NCBI RefSeq assembly: GCF_003086295.3
Contig: NC_092048.1
Coordinates: 106,098,276 to 106,162,275 of the forward strand
Length of the DNA: 64,000 nucleotides
Reading direction: 5' to 3'
Source of the DNA: Arachis hypogaea
Taxonomy: Eukaryota > Streptophyta > Magnoliopsida > Fabales > Fabaceae
Part shown: one piece after another, positions 33,442-46,316 of the stretch
Position numbering within the stretch: the stretch's first letter is position 1
Layout: every line of letters starts with the position of its first letter
Notes under the pieces: model-generated
What the model saw: only the letters and a program-made list of their open reading frames with translations
What the model was told of the DNA's origin: nothing
Database searches by the model: none
Made by a program: the position numbers and the translations under genes

Positions 33442-34968
33442 TGATGAACCATTATTTTATGACTTATTTTGGATTAAATCAAGTGGATTCTATTGACTTT
33501 ACTCACACTTATCCATATAATTTGCATGTTTTTAAGTTTTCTTTCGAATTTTTGCTATGATTGAAAACATGCTTTCTACGCCTTAAAATTACAAATTTTT
33601 AATCCTCTATTATTATCATTCGATACCATGATATGTACGTTAAGTGATTCCAGAGTTTATAGAGCATGAATAGCTTGGAAATTGAAAGGAAGCATGCTAA
33701 AGTGGAAGGAACAATGGAATTTGGAGATTTGAGAAGCTGGTCTCGACGCATACGCGTGGCTGACACATACGCGTGACCAAGCCATAGTCCAAATGACATG
33801 TGTGCGTGACTAGCGCGTACACATGACCAGTGAATTATCAAAGCGACGTGTACGCGTGACTGATGCGTACGCGTGACAAGCGGCACGTGCCTCAGTAACG
33901 GGAAAATGTTGGGGAAGAGTTTTGGACTGCTTTTGACCCAATTTCAAACCCGAAAATGAAGACAAGAGGCTAGGGAGTGGAGCTGGATGGACATCATTCA
34001 ATCATTCATTCACACACTTTAGTTTTAGTTAGATGTAGAATTCTAGAGAGAGGCTCTCTTCTCTCTATAGGTTTAGGGTTTCTTCTTTTAATTTCAGTTT
34101 CATCTAGGTTTAGATTCTACTTCTCATATTGATTCAAGTTCTTCTTTTTAATTTCTCGTTATTACCTTCTTTGTGTTCTTAGTTTTATATGTTGTTTCCT
34201 TTACTTTGTTGCTTTATTGTTCATAACTCTTTGTTGATTCCAATTTCCCTTTAATGCACTTTGAGGTATTTTATGTTTATTGTCGTTTTCTTTAATTTAT
34301 GGTCACTGTTTTCTTGTGATTGCTAATCTTAGATTTTACTTATTCTTGTTAATTTTCTATGTTTTTAGTTTGTGGCTTCCAAGTGTTTGATAAAATAATT
34401 GGTTAGATTTTAAAATAGATTTTTGTGTTCTTGGCTTGGGTTAATGATTTGGAGACTCTTAAATTGTCAAAGTCTCTTGTTGATTGCTAATTGAAGATTG
34501 CCGGTTAACTTGAACTTCACTAAATCTAGTCTCTCACTATGAGTTGACTAGGACTTGTGAACTCAAGTTGATTGTATGCACTTGACTTTCCTTCATTGGT
34601 TAGAGGTTAACTAAGTGAAGGCAATTTACATTTACCATCACAATTGACGATGGTAATGAGGATAGGACTTCTAATTCTCTTTCCTTGCTAAGAGCTTTCT
34701 TAGTTATTAGTTTATTTTCTTGCCATTTTACTTTCTTGTTTCTTATTACAAAACCCTAAAAATATACTTTTCCATAACCAATAATAAGTACACTTCCCTA
34801 CAATTTCTTTGAGAGACGACTCGAGATTTAAATACTTCGGTTATTTTTATTGGGTTTTTATTGTGACAAACAATTTAAACGTTGATTGAGGTTTAATTGT
34901 CGGTTTAGATCTATACTTCGACGAAACTATTTTTATGAAATTCTTTATCGACATTTATCCTCCGTCAA
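33442..34968 (+). repeat. Element G 5' LTR
   Basis: It runs from TGATGAACCATT to CCTCCGTCA (about 1,527 bp) and is followed by a mutated primer-binding site. Its middle holds tacgcgtg-type palindromes (33745-33880). The structure matches the other LTRs here (CATTCGATACCATGA, TTCTCTAG leader, TACTTCGG block). The candidate target duplication is tccat (33437-33441). The start is inferred from the TG and homology. Confidence 0.75.
33745..33880. repeat. LTR palindrome array of family G
   Basis: Copies of gcatacgcgtg, tagcgcgtacac and gatgcgtacgcgtgac form a GCGTACGC-type dyad set. This family motif differs from those of C, E, B and F. Confidence 0.65.
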
Positions 34969-34974
34969 GTTTTT

Positions 34975-34992
34975 AGCGCCATTGCTAGGGAG
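34975..34992 (+). other. Element G primer-binding site, degenerate
   Basis: TAGCGCCATTGCTAGGGA resembles the tRNA-Asp complement with three differences, all G to A or C to T, as expected for an old methylated copy. Confidence 0.7.
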
Positions 34993-35899
34993 TTGCAAAT
35001 GTGTGCTTTGTTATTGGTTATTGTGAATATTGTGAATATGTTTGCCTTTTGTTTCTTTGTTAGTTATTGCTAGATTTAGGAGTTTAATTTCATTATTTCT
35101 TGTTAGTTTTTGCTTTTATTTTCTCTTGTTACTATGAATTCTCACCACTTTGGCTATGAGTTTGGTTCAAATTATGTTGTAGGGCATAGAAGCTACAATG
35201 AGAACATGCATCAAGGATGGGACAATCAAAGGTGAGAGGAGCCTCAAACTTATGGACAACCTTCATGGCCAAAACCCTCTCCAATGCACTATGAGCAAGG
35301 GTCATTCTAAGATGCATACCAAACCGATGGCTATGGTGGACCTCCTTGTGACTACCAACGACCACCACCGCTACAAGAAAAAGCAATATTTGTAACCAAA
35401 AAAATTGTTACAAAAAATCGAAATTTTGAAACAAAAGGATTTTGTAACAAAAAAAGGGGCCGTTGCAGTATGTCCCGTTACAAAAAGTTTTTGTAACAAA
35501 AAACAAAACTGTTACAATTCAAAGTGATATTTTGTAACAAATTTTTCTGATACAAAAAACTAAAAGTCGTTACAAAAGTGATAACAAATTTTGATCCTCA
35601 AAATATTTTTGGTGACAATATATTTTTTCCTATCATAAAATTTTGTTACAAAATATAACTTGATTTTGTAACTTTTTTCTTTAGTTACAAAACTCTATTT
35701 ATTTGTAATAATTTTTTTAAATACAAATTACACACATAATTTACCAAATTATATTAGTTTTTTAATTAATTAATATATTAACTAATTTACTCAGCAAGTC
35801 AACATTTATATAATATATAATAACATAGATAGTTTAAATATCTTTCATTTAACTAAGATTGTTTTATAAATCTTCAACATATAAACTTTAAAGTACAAA

Positions 35900-38490
35900 C
35901 TAACAAGACATATTGAAGAACCCTAATGAACTAGATAGATATATAGGATAAGAAAAACAAGAAATTATAAATATCCAAAATGTAAACTACAAATTACAAA
36001 CTCCATTATGTTCATTCAGCTCCTTTCTCATGGAGAAGCTTCTAATAAGTGCCACACACTTGAAAAGACCACCAACCAGAAAACACTATCTTAAGAAACA
36101 AGATTTGTTTTTCCTTTAAAAATGCACAGGAAAAACAAAAAACTATACTCATATTATTCAACAATGAATACGAACTCTAACATTCTTACCATGTCCTTTT
36201 CCAACCCCATGGCTTCTAGTAACTCATTTTGTCCAGCATTAGAATGACAACATGCTCTATATTACTACTTAATAAATCACTCCAAAGCCAGTTGCATGAT
36301 AAATTAATAGTTAGGAATACCTTTCTGTATATGGGTGTATATATAGACCATTTTTCAATGATTTGAAATCTAGAACCCATAATCTCTAACTCACAAGGTA
36401 GCAACCTTACCATTGCATCAAGGCTGACTCTCAATTTTTAAGGGAAGCTAAAGAAAAAGGGGGTCTTAAAACAAAACATACAAAGATTCAGTATAGACAC
36501 ATACAGTGCCAAGGCTAAACCGCAGCTTCAAAACGCTTGTGCCCACACACACAAACATAAAATTACTCTCACCTCCCTTGAGTTTTACCTTCGTTATATA
36601 CGATACTATTCTCTATTTTGAGAACACATAGGAACTTCCCTCAACAGACCATGTGTCAGGAGAAGTTTGTAACGAATAAAGAAAATTCAAGCAAGGTTTG
36701 TGTAATTACCATAAAATAAAAAGGGAGAGAACAAGATGAAGCTATATATGCCTATGAGTTCACATTTCAGTGTGAAACCTGTTCTTTTCACTAATTTTTC
36801 CTTAAGAAACTAAACTACAACATGCAATCAAAACCTTCTTTAAACTGAACTAAACTAGATAGAGAAAATATAATCTATTAATCAGCTAGGAAGTAGAACC
36901 TGGTTAAGGCACACTAATACATTATTTAACTCAATAAGTTTTGAAGGAAGTAAAATTTGAAAGAGTTACCAAGCCATTCACGTTCTCGATCAGCATATCT
37001 GACAACAACAGGAGATGATTTCTAGAACATGTAAATGAGCCCAATAATAAATATATGTTTAACTTTGAAATAATAAGCTGTATAGCAGAAAGAAAAATTG
37101 AATATCACAAGCATGAGCTCTCAGATATACAAAATACATGAGTCATAGCACCACGTAATGAACAAAGCCTTATCCATGGGATTGGATTCGAATGCGTTAA
37201 TTAAATATGCAGTAAAGATAATGTCCATCAAAACTCCTAATTAAATAATAACAATTAATTAGGCATACAAGAACTAGACATTAACCAAATTTAATAGTTT
37301 CAACTTATAGGCATACTAGAACTAGACATTGACCAAATTATACCAATTAACCAATGCAGAACCAATTGAACTAAGCTAACATTAGTTTAAAAACAAGTTC
37401 CAACCTTTAAGGAGAACAAAGAAGACCCAGTTACAAAAATAAATTTTTTTAAAAAGTACCTGGTGTCATTCAACACTAAAAACTATTTATAACTCAATTC
37501 TAAAACTCATTAGATTAATAAAAGGAGGGGAAAAAGACTATTTATCATTTTAGTTTGTAATGTGACGTGCGAACTAATAATTATCATGAATTATATTGTC
37601 ATTGAATCACTGTTATGAAACCTTAGTCTAAAATTAGAAGAAAAATAAGTCATACTCATTTAATATGTAAGTGGAATCAAAATATAAGGAATATAAAGAA
37701 TAATTAGCTTTTACCCTTAAGCTTGCTGAACTATGCACCTGACGTGAGCCATCTCCAAAATAGAGACTGATGTCACAAATTGATGACCGAAACAGTCATA
37801 ACTCATAGCACATAAGCAAGCAGAGTTTGAAAAGGTTAAACGAAAAATAAACTTGACTTAATTAGCTAATGTATAAAACCCAAGTTTTAGAAAAATACTT
37901 GTCCAAATTGTGCCTTCAGAATTAGATAGTAAAGCTCATTCAGAAGGATTTAGAGAAATACCTGTCCACATTTTACGGTACCAGAACAACTCATTCAAGT
38001 TTTTCACAACCGACCTGTTTGTTAATTTAATGATTGATATTGTCATGTTGTTTTATATTTAGTTGAAGCATTTCATTGAACAGGTTGTATGCTAGGAAAA
38101 TAAAAATGAATTCTAAAGCAAACAAAATTTAAAGCTTCCACCACATAATAAGATATAAAGCATGAGTTCTCATATTAACAATCAATAAAAAATTAAAAAT
38201 CACAAGCAACATTAAAAGTACCAAATTTTATATCAAATCAAAATCAAAATGTAAAAATGGAATCCTTTTCTAGAAATGGTTTTCACTCACATGAACATTT
38301 ATTCATTGAGTAGAACAATATCATTTGGATTTTTTGTTCTTTTTTTTTTTAATTTCTTGTTGGATAATCACTTGCATATCACTTTTCATAATTATAAAGC
38401 TATGGATATAGGACAATCGTAACAGTTTTCAAATCATACCTCGTGATTAACCACCAGTGAACAATAAATTCAGCAAATTAGTTTTTCCAT
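35900..38490. other. Interior of CACTA 2, no gene recognised
   Basis: Intron-like AT-rich sequence. A minus-strand stretch near 37740-37795 reads FRSSICDISLYFGDGSRQ and is followed by GT, possibly an exon. Another frame is at 36434-36216. Neither is recognised, and I did not find the SLC35F phrases here, so the cargo differs from CACTA 1. Confidence 0.35.
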
Positions 38491-38499
38491 CTCTATTGT

Positions 38500-38995
38500 A
38501 GTAGTAGTGGCGCTGGTGGCTCTGGCCGCAAGGACGCGACACCGGTTCACATCCAACAACGGCGAGCTCGACCGACGGCAATTGGGTGCGGCGGCGGTGA
38601 CAGAATCGGCTTTCCTTGTCTCACGCGCTTCACTGGCTTCCATCAATCTCTATGTCAACGTCGCTTTCCCTTTGTCCTTCGAGTTCAACGGTAGTGAAAC
38701 TAGCGGCGGCGGCGGCAACGCATGGCAGCGACGAGGACGAACGGCGTGAACGTCTCCGTCAATCTCTCTCTCTTCGCGGTTCTGCTTCTCTCTCCTTCTC
38801 CCCCATGGTGATTCGACGGCGGCTCTGGTGGCAGTGACGCCCACCGCGCCGTCTCCCTCTTCCCCCTCCTTCCCTCGCGGCTCCCCTTATTTTCTGATTC
38901 GGTTCTCTCCCACCTTCCCTCGCGGCTCCCCTCATTTTCTGATTCGGTTCTTCCCCCCTCCTTTCTTTTCTGATATGCGTTTATGTTTTATGAAA
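38500..38995 (-). other. GC-rich, first-exon-like block in CACTA 2
   Basis: This is an abrupt GC-rich island with CTCTCC-type tracts, at the same relative position as 3617-4135 in CACTA 1. Overlapping frames run on both strands, and none has a recognised domain. It may be the leader and first exon of captured DNA on the minus strand. Confidence 0.35.
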
Positions 38996-39860
38996 TAAGG
39001 TTAGAATTTAGGTTTTAGTTTAGGAATTTTAAGTTTAGGATAAAATATATATAAATAATATAATAATTTTATAAAATATTTAAAATAAAATAATACTTTA
39101 AAATTTAAATTTAATATTGTAAAGATTATTTTTAAAATACATAAAATTTTATTTATCAATATATCAATGAGTTTAAATAATTATTTTTAATTTAAGTTAT
39201 AAAATAAATGTATCAATCACATTTTATAAAATATAATTTTAAATCTAAAAATATCAATCATTCAAATTATTGATATAATTTTTTATTATTTTTTTATTAC
39301 TAAAATTTTAATTTCAATTTATATAAAATAACTAATTATAATAAAAATTATACATAAATATTAATTAACTTAAAATTAAAAAATTTATAAAAATTAATTT
39401 AATCATTCAAAATAAATTAATCTCTTAAAACTCAATTTAATAAAATAAACTATAATTTATTTATAATAAAAATTATTTAAATTAAATTATATAATATTTC
39501 CATGACTAAATTTTAATTTCAAATCATATGAAATAACGAATTATAAAAAATTAGACAAGAATCTTAATTACTTAAATTACATTTGTGTATGTTACTTTTT
39601 TTTCTTTTATATTTAATTATTGATTTTATATTTATATTTTAATTAAATTGTTTAAACTTTCACAAATTAATTTTTAGTTAACATTAAAAATTTGATTATT
39701 AATAAAAATTATATATTAATTTTTTAAAAGAATATAAAATTAATATTTACAATTTTTAAAAATTAATAAATATAAACAATATGTAAAATATTTTAATTTT
39801 TGAAAAAAAATAAAATTATTTTAAAATAATTATATAAACAAATTTTTTTACTCTCAAAGT
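38996..39860. other. Very AT-rich interior of CACTA 2
   Basis: Nearly pure A/T over about 860 bp, with no gene. It matches the arrangement in CACTA 1 (4136-4520). Confidence 0.7.
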
Positions 39861-40293
39861 GTTTAACATTTTGAAATAATTTTTTTGTTATAAAATATAT
39901 TTACATTTTGTGACAAACTAAGTAACTTGTTACAAACAATGTTGAATTTTATGACAAATTAATTTTTTGTTAGAAAACAATTGAAGGTTTTGAAACAAAA
40001 AAATATTTTGTTACAAAATATTTTAAATTTTTGCAACGACTTTTCTTTTGTTACAAAATATTACAGTATTTTGTAACAAAACACCATCTCGTTACAAAAA
40101 CTAACATAATTTGTAACAAAATAAAACAGATTGTTACAAAATATTATCATATTTTGTAACAACTTGTAATGTTATTACAAAACATTATTCTTTTGTAACA
40201 ATCACAAATTATTATTACGAAATACTATTTTTTTGTAAAAATTTTAAATTTGATACAAATTTTTTGTTACAAATGTTTTATTTTCCTGTAGTT
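39861..40293. repeat. Right subterminal repeat region of CACTA 2
   Basis: More than twelve TTGTTACAAAA / TTTTGTAACAA copies in both orientations run up to the right terminus. Confidence 0.75.
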
Positions 40294-40678
40294 ATGCCTA
40301 TGAACCTCCTCCACAACATAGCCCTCAACCATACTCACAAGTCCCACACCACCAAACATTTTCATATGACCCTAATTCTTATCCACCATATGAACCATAC
40401 ATAGAACCACCCCAATTCCAACAGAATTACTCTCAGGAACAACCGCCTCAATATACACCATCTCCATATCCTTATCAAGAAGAACCACCTTCCTATCATG
40501 AATCCTTCCTCCCAAGCAATGAACCCTCATATCCACTCCGATCTCCAATGGATGACACCTTTGGTCTTCTTCTTCAAGGGTAAGGAGAGATGCAAAGGAC
40601 GACACTAGAACTCATGGCTACCTTGACTGAGGTAGTAAATAATTTAGCCTCCCTACGCTTCAACACTCAAAGTACCCC

Positions 40679-42459
40679 TGATAAACCCCAATTTTGTGGT
40701 TTATATTGTGTAGAATTTGGGGAGTTTTGTCAATATTTTTCATACTTATTCACAAGAATTGCATGGTTTTGTGTTCTCTTCCTAATATTGCTTCATGATG
40801 AAAAACATGCTTCTTTTGCCTTAAAATCGCTATATTTTGATCCTCTTTTATTACCATTCGATGCCGTGACGTGTTTGTTGAGTGATTTCAGAATTTATAG
40901 GGCAAGAATGGCCTAGAAGAGAGAAAAGAAGCATGCACAAGAGGAAGGAACATGAAGATTTGGATTTTGGAAACTTCAGCATGGGTGTGCACGTGAACCT
41001 CGTGCGCACGCGTGGATGAGGACAGCTGGAAGCGGCGCGCAAAGATGGATGCATCCGCGCAGATTAGAAAAATCCACACCGGCACGCACGCGTACATGGC
41101 GCGCGCGCGTGGATCACAAAATCAATCGGTGCGCACGTACGCATGGCGCACACGTGCGACAAGCTGCACGTGACCTCATTAAAGAAAATCATGCCTGGTG
41201 ATTTCTGAGGCTCAAGAGGCCCAAATTCAAGCTGGTTCTGCATGGAAAAGATCCAAGGATGTTAGGGGAAAAGAGGGGGATCATTCATTTTTACACTGAG
41301 ACACAATTTTTAGCTAGTTTTTTTTTTTGTTTTTGTTCTTCTAGGGAGAGAAACCCTTGTTCCTCTCTAGATCTAGTTTGAATTGATATTTCCTTATTGA
41401 ATTCTGAATTGGATCTTGTTAATTACTAGTTTTGATTGCTTAATTTGAATTCCTTAGGATAATTTTGTTTAGATCTTGTGTTAGATTTATGTTTTCTTGT
41501 CAATTGTCATTTTATACCCATTTCATGAATCTTGTGAATCTTGAATTGCTAATGTTACATTGATGATTTTCATGGTTAATTGTGTTATTTGAGTGATTGT
41601 ATGTTGATAATTGTTAGTGGGTACTTGCTAATTTCAATTTAATTGCACTTTGAATATGTCTTTTAGTAATGCTTACCATGTGTTTGATGAAATGTTTCTC
41701 TTGATTATGGAGTAGTTTTCTCTACTCTTGGCATAAACTAGGGGAGTTAAGTGACCTTGAGTCATTGGATCTCATTAAATTGGTGATTTGAGAATCCTTG
41801 GTGATCAACTTGATACCCATTGACACTAACCACACTACTAATCTAATTAGTAGATAGGTTGGGACTTATGGGTTGATGTGATCAAACCTATTTAACGTAC
41901 TTCAAGCCTAGGAGTAGGCAATACGTACTTAAGGCTTTTGAGAAGTAGACTTAATGGGTTGGTATCTCATAATTATCAATATTTGGTATGTAGACAAGGA
42001 TGGCAATCTCAATTCCCATGCTTAGCCAAGAGTTGCTTTTATCATTCATATTTGAAAACCCAAAAATCCTAATTGCTTTGTCTCAATCATAGTTATTTGT
42101 TTAGTTTTAGAGTAGAATTATATTAGATGTTATCTTATTAGTTTGGAATTGCTCACTTCTTGCTTTAGTTATTTGAATTAGTTTCTTGCATTTCAAGATT
42201 ACTTGCTTATTAAGATTCCTAGTTTAATTTCTTGCTCATGACTTGCAACCCCGGAATTCTAACCAATGTTGATGTATATGTTTGCCCATTCCTTGTGAGA
42301 CGACTCGAGATTTGAATACTTCGGTTACTTTATTGGGGTTGAACTTGTGACAACCAATTCCTTCTAAATTTGATTCGAGGAGTGACTATCGGTTTGGACT
42401 ATACTGACAACAGAATTATTTTGTGGAATTACGAACCAGTACAAATCCTTCGACCATCA
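40679..42459 (+). repeat. Element D 5' LTR
   Basis: TGATAAACCCC to CGACCATCA, 1,781 bp. It is homologous along its length to the solo LTR at 5831-7725. GC-rich dyads at 40990-41165 (gtgcgcacgcgtgg, cgcgcgcgcgtgg) take the place of the solo LTR's expanded array. Confidence 0.9.
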
Positions 42460-42465
42460 AATTTT

Positions 42466-42483
42466 TGGCACCGTTGCCGGGAA
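42466..42483 (+). other. Element D primer-binding site (tRNA-Asp)
   Basis: TGGCACCGTTGCCGGGAA pairs with the tRNA-Asp 3' end with two G-to-A differences, six bases after the LTR. Confidence 0.8.
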
Positions 42484-42606
42484 ATGGTTGCAACATATGC
42501 CTTGATATTGGTTATGTGAATATGTGAATATTGTAGATAGTTTACTTTCTTTCAATACTTAGCTATAGTTTAGATTTCTTTTGTATGTGTGCTATGACTC
42601 CCAAGT

Positions 42607-44834
42607 TTGACGACTCGATCTCAACCGAATTCTAGCTTAGCCGAGTTTGACCCTGAGATTGAAAGAACCTTGTTATATACTCGGCAAGCTAGACGGCGGT
42701 TGGATTATAAGGCTAGTACTTCGACCTTTCTTGAGGAACATACCGAATCACTAGACGGTACCGAGAGTGACTTGGAGCCCGCTACTTCCTATTCTTCTGT
42801 TGGCACTACTAATACATCTTTGCATCCTACAGGTGAGCCATACATGGCAGAGCCACGGCGGATCACTTTGCATGAGCAAGGAGCTTCGGATATCATACTT
42901 CAACCTTTGCAAGCAAGGTATCCCAACCTTGATCCAAACTTTGAGTTGAAGAATAGCTTGATAAATCTACTTCCTAAGTATCATGGGTTGCCTGGTCAAG
43001 ACCCCATCCGACATCTAAGAGATTTTCAAGTTGCTTGTTCTACGGCTCGAAGGCATGGAGCCGATGAGTTGGCTATTATGTTTTTTGCCTTTCCTTTCTC
43101 TCTTGAAGGGCAAGCAAAGACGTGATTTTATTCAAAACCAGATGAGATTGTGGCCAATTGGGATTTCTTGAGAAGAGAGTTTCTAGATAAATTCTTCCCA
43201 CCAGAGAAGACTAACTACATCCGGAAGGAGATTTTGGGTATAATACAAAAGGACCAAGAGAGTTTGTATGAGCATTGGACTCGGTTCAAGAGGCTATTGG
43301 AATCTTGTCCACACCATGGATTGAACACTCACTTGCTCATTAGTTACTTCACCGGAGGTCTTTGTGTGGAAGATAGAAGATTGCTCACCGCTTCTAGTGG
43401 CGGTTCCTTTTCAAAAAACAAGACGAAAGGAGAAGCTTGGAGCTTGATAAATGATGTGGCCGAGGCTACACAACACGTAAGGGTGAGAAGTAATCCTTTC
43501 AAGGGCGTGGTAGAACCGTCACCATCCGAAACAAGCTTGACCAAAGCGCTTGGGGATATGACTACTATCCTCACGCAAATAAAAAAAGATCAAAAGGAGT
43601 ACTATTCCATCCAAGCCATCCAAGCCCCACCCCAAGTTGCTCAACTTGAAGGCCCTCATAGAATTTGTGGTTTGTGCTCTAGCACCACACATTACACCGA
43701 TCAATGCCATCAAATTCAAGAGGAGCATGCCCTTATCGTGGCCAATGTGAATTATAACAACCGTCCGCCCTATCCTTCTCAAGGCCAAAACAACTACTCT
43801 CATGGTAGTAATCAAAATCAAGGGTGGAGGGATAATGCACAAGGGAGCAATCAAAACCAAAGATGGAACAACTCTTCTTCTCATTACAACAACAACCAAT
43901 CTTCATCTCAATACCACCATAACAACAACAACCACCAAGCCAACTAAAATCACCACAACCAAAATAAAAGCAACTACACCAAATACCAAGCACCACACTA
44001 TAGACAACAATCCAACCAATTCTCTCCACCTTCCACCAATCAATTTGATGAGCTTAGAGCCGCTATGGAGAAACGGGACGAGAGCTACAAGGCTCAATTC
44101 GATACCATGGGTGCTCAATTGGCCAATCTTACCGACATGATTTCGAAGATGTCCATGTCCTCCTCCAACAACACCAACCAACCCTCAAGCTCTTCTAGCC
44201 TTCCTTCCCAACCCCTTCCAAACCCAAGGGCGGTCTCAATGCCATCACTCTACGGTCGGGGACTACATTGGAGGAGATACCTCCTAGGGTCATGGAAGAC
44301 ATTCATGAAGAAGAGGTAGTCATTGAAGCTCCACATGAAGAAGAGGAGGTAGATAAAAGGCATGATGAAGAAGGAGTAAGGCTTAAAGAACCCAAGAGAA
44401 AAGCTATAGTGGATGAGTCCATTCCTATCCCATTCCCTTCCTTGGTGAAGAAAGCAAAGAAGACCCCGGAATTTGATTTGAACATGCTTCAAGTGTTCAA
44501 GAAAGTTAAGGTAACCATACCACTTCTTGATGCTATCCAACAAATTCTGAAGTATGCAAAATTTCTGAAAGACTTGTGTACACACAAGGATAGGATAGGA
44601 GAGTTGGAGACAATATCCTTGGGTAGTTTAATTTCATCCTTGATGGAGCATATTCTAAAGAAATATGGTGACCCTGGACCTTGTTTGGTATTTTGTTGTA
44701 TTGGTGGGCACACTTTTCATGACTGTATGTGTGATCTAGGAGCTTGCGTAAGCATCATGCCACTTTCTATCTTTGTGCGGTTGAATTTAGCTCCATTAAA
44801 GAAGTCTGACGAGAGAGACTTTTGCGTGGTCTAG
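42607..44834 (+). pseudogene. Element D gag-protease, broken
   Basis: The frame opens near 42607 with TTRSQPNSSLAEFDPEIERT; no ATG is in frame there, so the start is uncertain. The capsid region spans about 42960-43460 (FFPPEKTNYIRKEI, YEHWTRFKRLLESCP). A zinc knuckle CGLCSSTTHYTDQC (C-x2-C-x4-H-x4-C) is at 43666-43707. Asn/Gln-rich and Ser-rich stretches follow, then the protease start MCDLGACVSIMPLS near 44725. Stops lie at 43123-43125 (a Trp position) and 43945-43947, and a one-base frame change near 44230 moves the frame before LNAITLRSGTTLEE. The gene ends at the E insertion (44807). It is the only gag here with a recognisable knuckle. Confidence 0.85.
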
Positions 44835-45729
44835 AAATTTGCGGATAAATCCTCGTTGCAAGTATAGTTTCTAAACCTTCAAAAGTCCTTTCATACAAAC
44901 GTTTTGGGTGTCACAAGTAACAAATCCCTTTAGAAATTGTTAACCGAGTATTCAAACCTCGGGTCGTCTTCTCAAGGAACTGCGAGGAAGTATGTTCTTA
45001 TTATTGGCTATAAAGGTTGTAATCGGGGTTTAGAAGATGAGAGGCAAGTAATTTAAATGACAGGTAAAGTAAATGGCAATTAAAATAAATAAATACTGTA
45101 AAGCAGACTTTTGGCAAGGTAAGAGAAATTAGAGGTCAAACGTAGTTATCTCTCTCAACTATAATGAAAGTTGAATCTAAACTCCACTTGATCAACCTGT
45201 ACTAGGGCAACGGAAAGTCAAGGGACTAATTAAATTGACCTTTGAATCCTATTTATTTCCTAAAAAAAGGTTGGGATTACTTAAGTTCAGCTCAATTAGC
45301 AAGATAACGATTATCAATTATGTTGAGTTTAATAACTGTTGAGTTACTGAATTCTTAACCGGAACCAAAAGGGGAAAAAGTAAAATTGATAGAATAATAA
45401 AAATATCCTTAGATGGGAAGCAATGGTAACTTGAATCAAAGAGAACAATCATAAACTGAAAATACCTCAATTATTATTAATTTAAATAACAGTTTGCAAC
45501 ATGGAAGAAATTCATAAATTCAATGATTAATTCAAGTGCTGGAATAAATAAAAGTAAAAGGAAGCTAAAATAAAGAAACGTAAAACCTGGATTGAGAGTC
45601 ACTCTTAAAACAAGAAGAAATCCTAAATCCTAAAAGGGAGAGAGAGAGAGAAGATCTCCCTCTCAACTAAATCTAAATCATTGAAAATTAAAATATGCGA
45701 GCTCTCTTTGAATGGGTGCATTCCCACAC

Positions 45730-45736
45730 TTTATAA
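45730..45736 (-). promoter_or_regulatory. Candidate TATA box of the E LTR
   Basis: The minus strand reads GGTTATAAAGTG, about 100 bp downstream of the palindrome array in the direction of transcription. Confidence 0.5.
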
Positions 45737-45833
45737 CCTCTGGTCTATGCTGTCTGTACTTGGATCTGGGCCAAAAAGGGCTTCAGAAATCGCTGGGGGC
45801 GCATTCTGTAAATTCTGATACGTGGCCTCTGTC

Positions 45834-45996
45834 ACGCGTCCGCGTGGGTCACGCGGTCGCGTCATTTGGAGCTTTTCCTTGCCACGCGGTCGCGTCAGTC
45901 ATGCGACCGCGTCATGTGCGTTCTGCTTAAGGCGCGCGGTCGCGTCAATCATGCGGCCGCGTCGCTGCTGATTCGTGCTTGGCACGCGATCGCGTG
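45834..45996. repeat. LTR palindrome array of family E
   Basis: Seven or so dyads of the form CACGCGNNCGCGTG, such as cacgcggtcgcgtc and cacgcgatcgcgtg (45983-45996). The same motif is arrayed internally at 63500-63970. Confidence 0.85.
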
Positions 45997-46300
45997 GACA
46001 CCAGTTTCCTTAAAGCTCCATTTTGCTTTCTCCTTCCATTTTAGTATGTTTCCTTTTCCATCCTTTAAGTCATTCTGCCTTAGAAAATCTGAAACTACTC
46101 AACACACTGATTACGGCATCGAATGGAAATAAAGGTAATTAAAATAATTAATTTTTAAAGCTTAGGAAATATGTTTTTCACAATATGACATAATAAGGAA
46201 GGGAAAGTAAAACCATGCAATTAATGTGAATAAGTAGGTGAAGGATTGTATAAATCACTCAAATTAAGCATAAAAGAACTCATGAAATATGGGTTTATCA

Positions 46301-46316
46301 ACCTCCCCACACTTAA
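46301..46316 (-). other. Element E polypurine tract
   Basis: The minus strand reads TTAAGTGTGGGGAGGT directly before the 3' LTR, the expected place for plus-strand priming. An exact second copy lies at 48055-48070. Confidence 0.75.

Larger units (their letters stand above)
35369..40293. mobile_element. CACTA-like DNA transposon 2, non-autonomous
   Basis: The left end is CGCTACAAGAAAA and the right end TTTTCCTGTAGTT, degenerate forms of the CACTA 1 ends. The first ~400 bp nearly match CACTA 1. Subterminal GTTACAAAA arrays lie at both ends. I could not find a clean 3-bp duplication, so the exact ends are uncertain by a few bases. It splits G ORF1. No transposase is recognised. Confidence 0.75.
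35134..40678 (+). pseudogene. Element G ORF1 (MNSHHFG type), split by CACTA 2
   Basis: It opens at ATG 35134 (MNSHHFGYEFGSN) with in-frame stops within the first 235 bp. It is cut at 35368 by CACTA 2 and resumes at 40294 with YAYEPPPQHSPQPYSQ and repeated Pro-Tyr-Glu phrases. A stop at 40581-40583 precedes RTTLELMATLTEVVNN, which parallels C's QENCMATLAEALSH. It then ends at the D insertion (40679). It is homologous to C ORF1. Confidence 0.6.
40679..44806 (+). mobile_element. Retrotransposon D, Athila-type Ty3, 5' part
   Basis: 5' LTR, tRNA-Asp primer-binding site and gag-protease are present. E is inserted in the protease region, so pol and the 3' LTR, if present, lie to the right of the window. 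D sits in G ORF1; the left half of its target duplication would be acccc (40674-40678). Confidence 0.85.
44807..46300 (-). repeat. Element E 3' LTR
   Basis: On the minus strand it starts TGATAAACCCATATTTC at 46300 and ends CTCTCTCGTCA at 44807 (1,494 bp). A PPT-like tract abuts it at 46301-46316. The palindrome array is at 45834-45996 and a TATA-like TTATAAA on the minus strand at 45736-45730. The left target site is aagtc (44802-44806). Confidence 0.85.

Noticed and set aside
35366..40296. 3-bp target duplication for CACTA 2
   Set aside because: Flanks cac and atg do not match. The ends are degenerate, so I leave the borders approximate.
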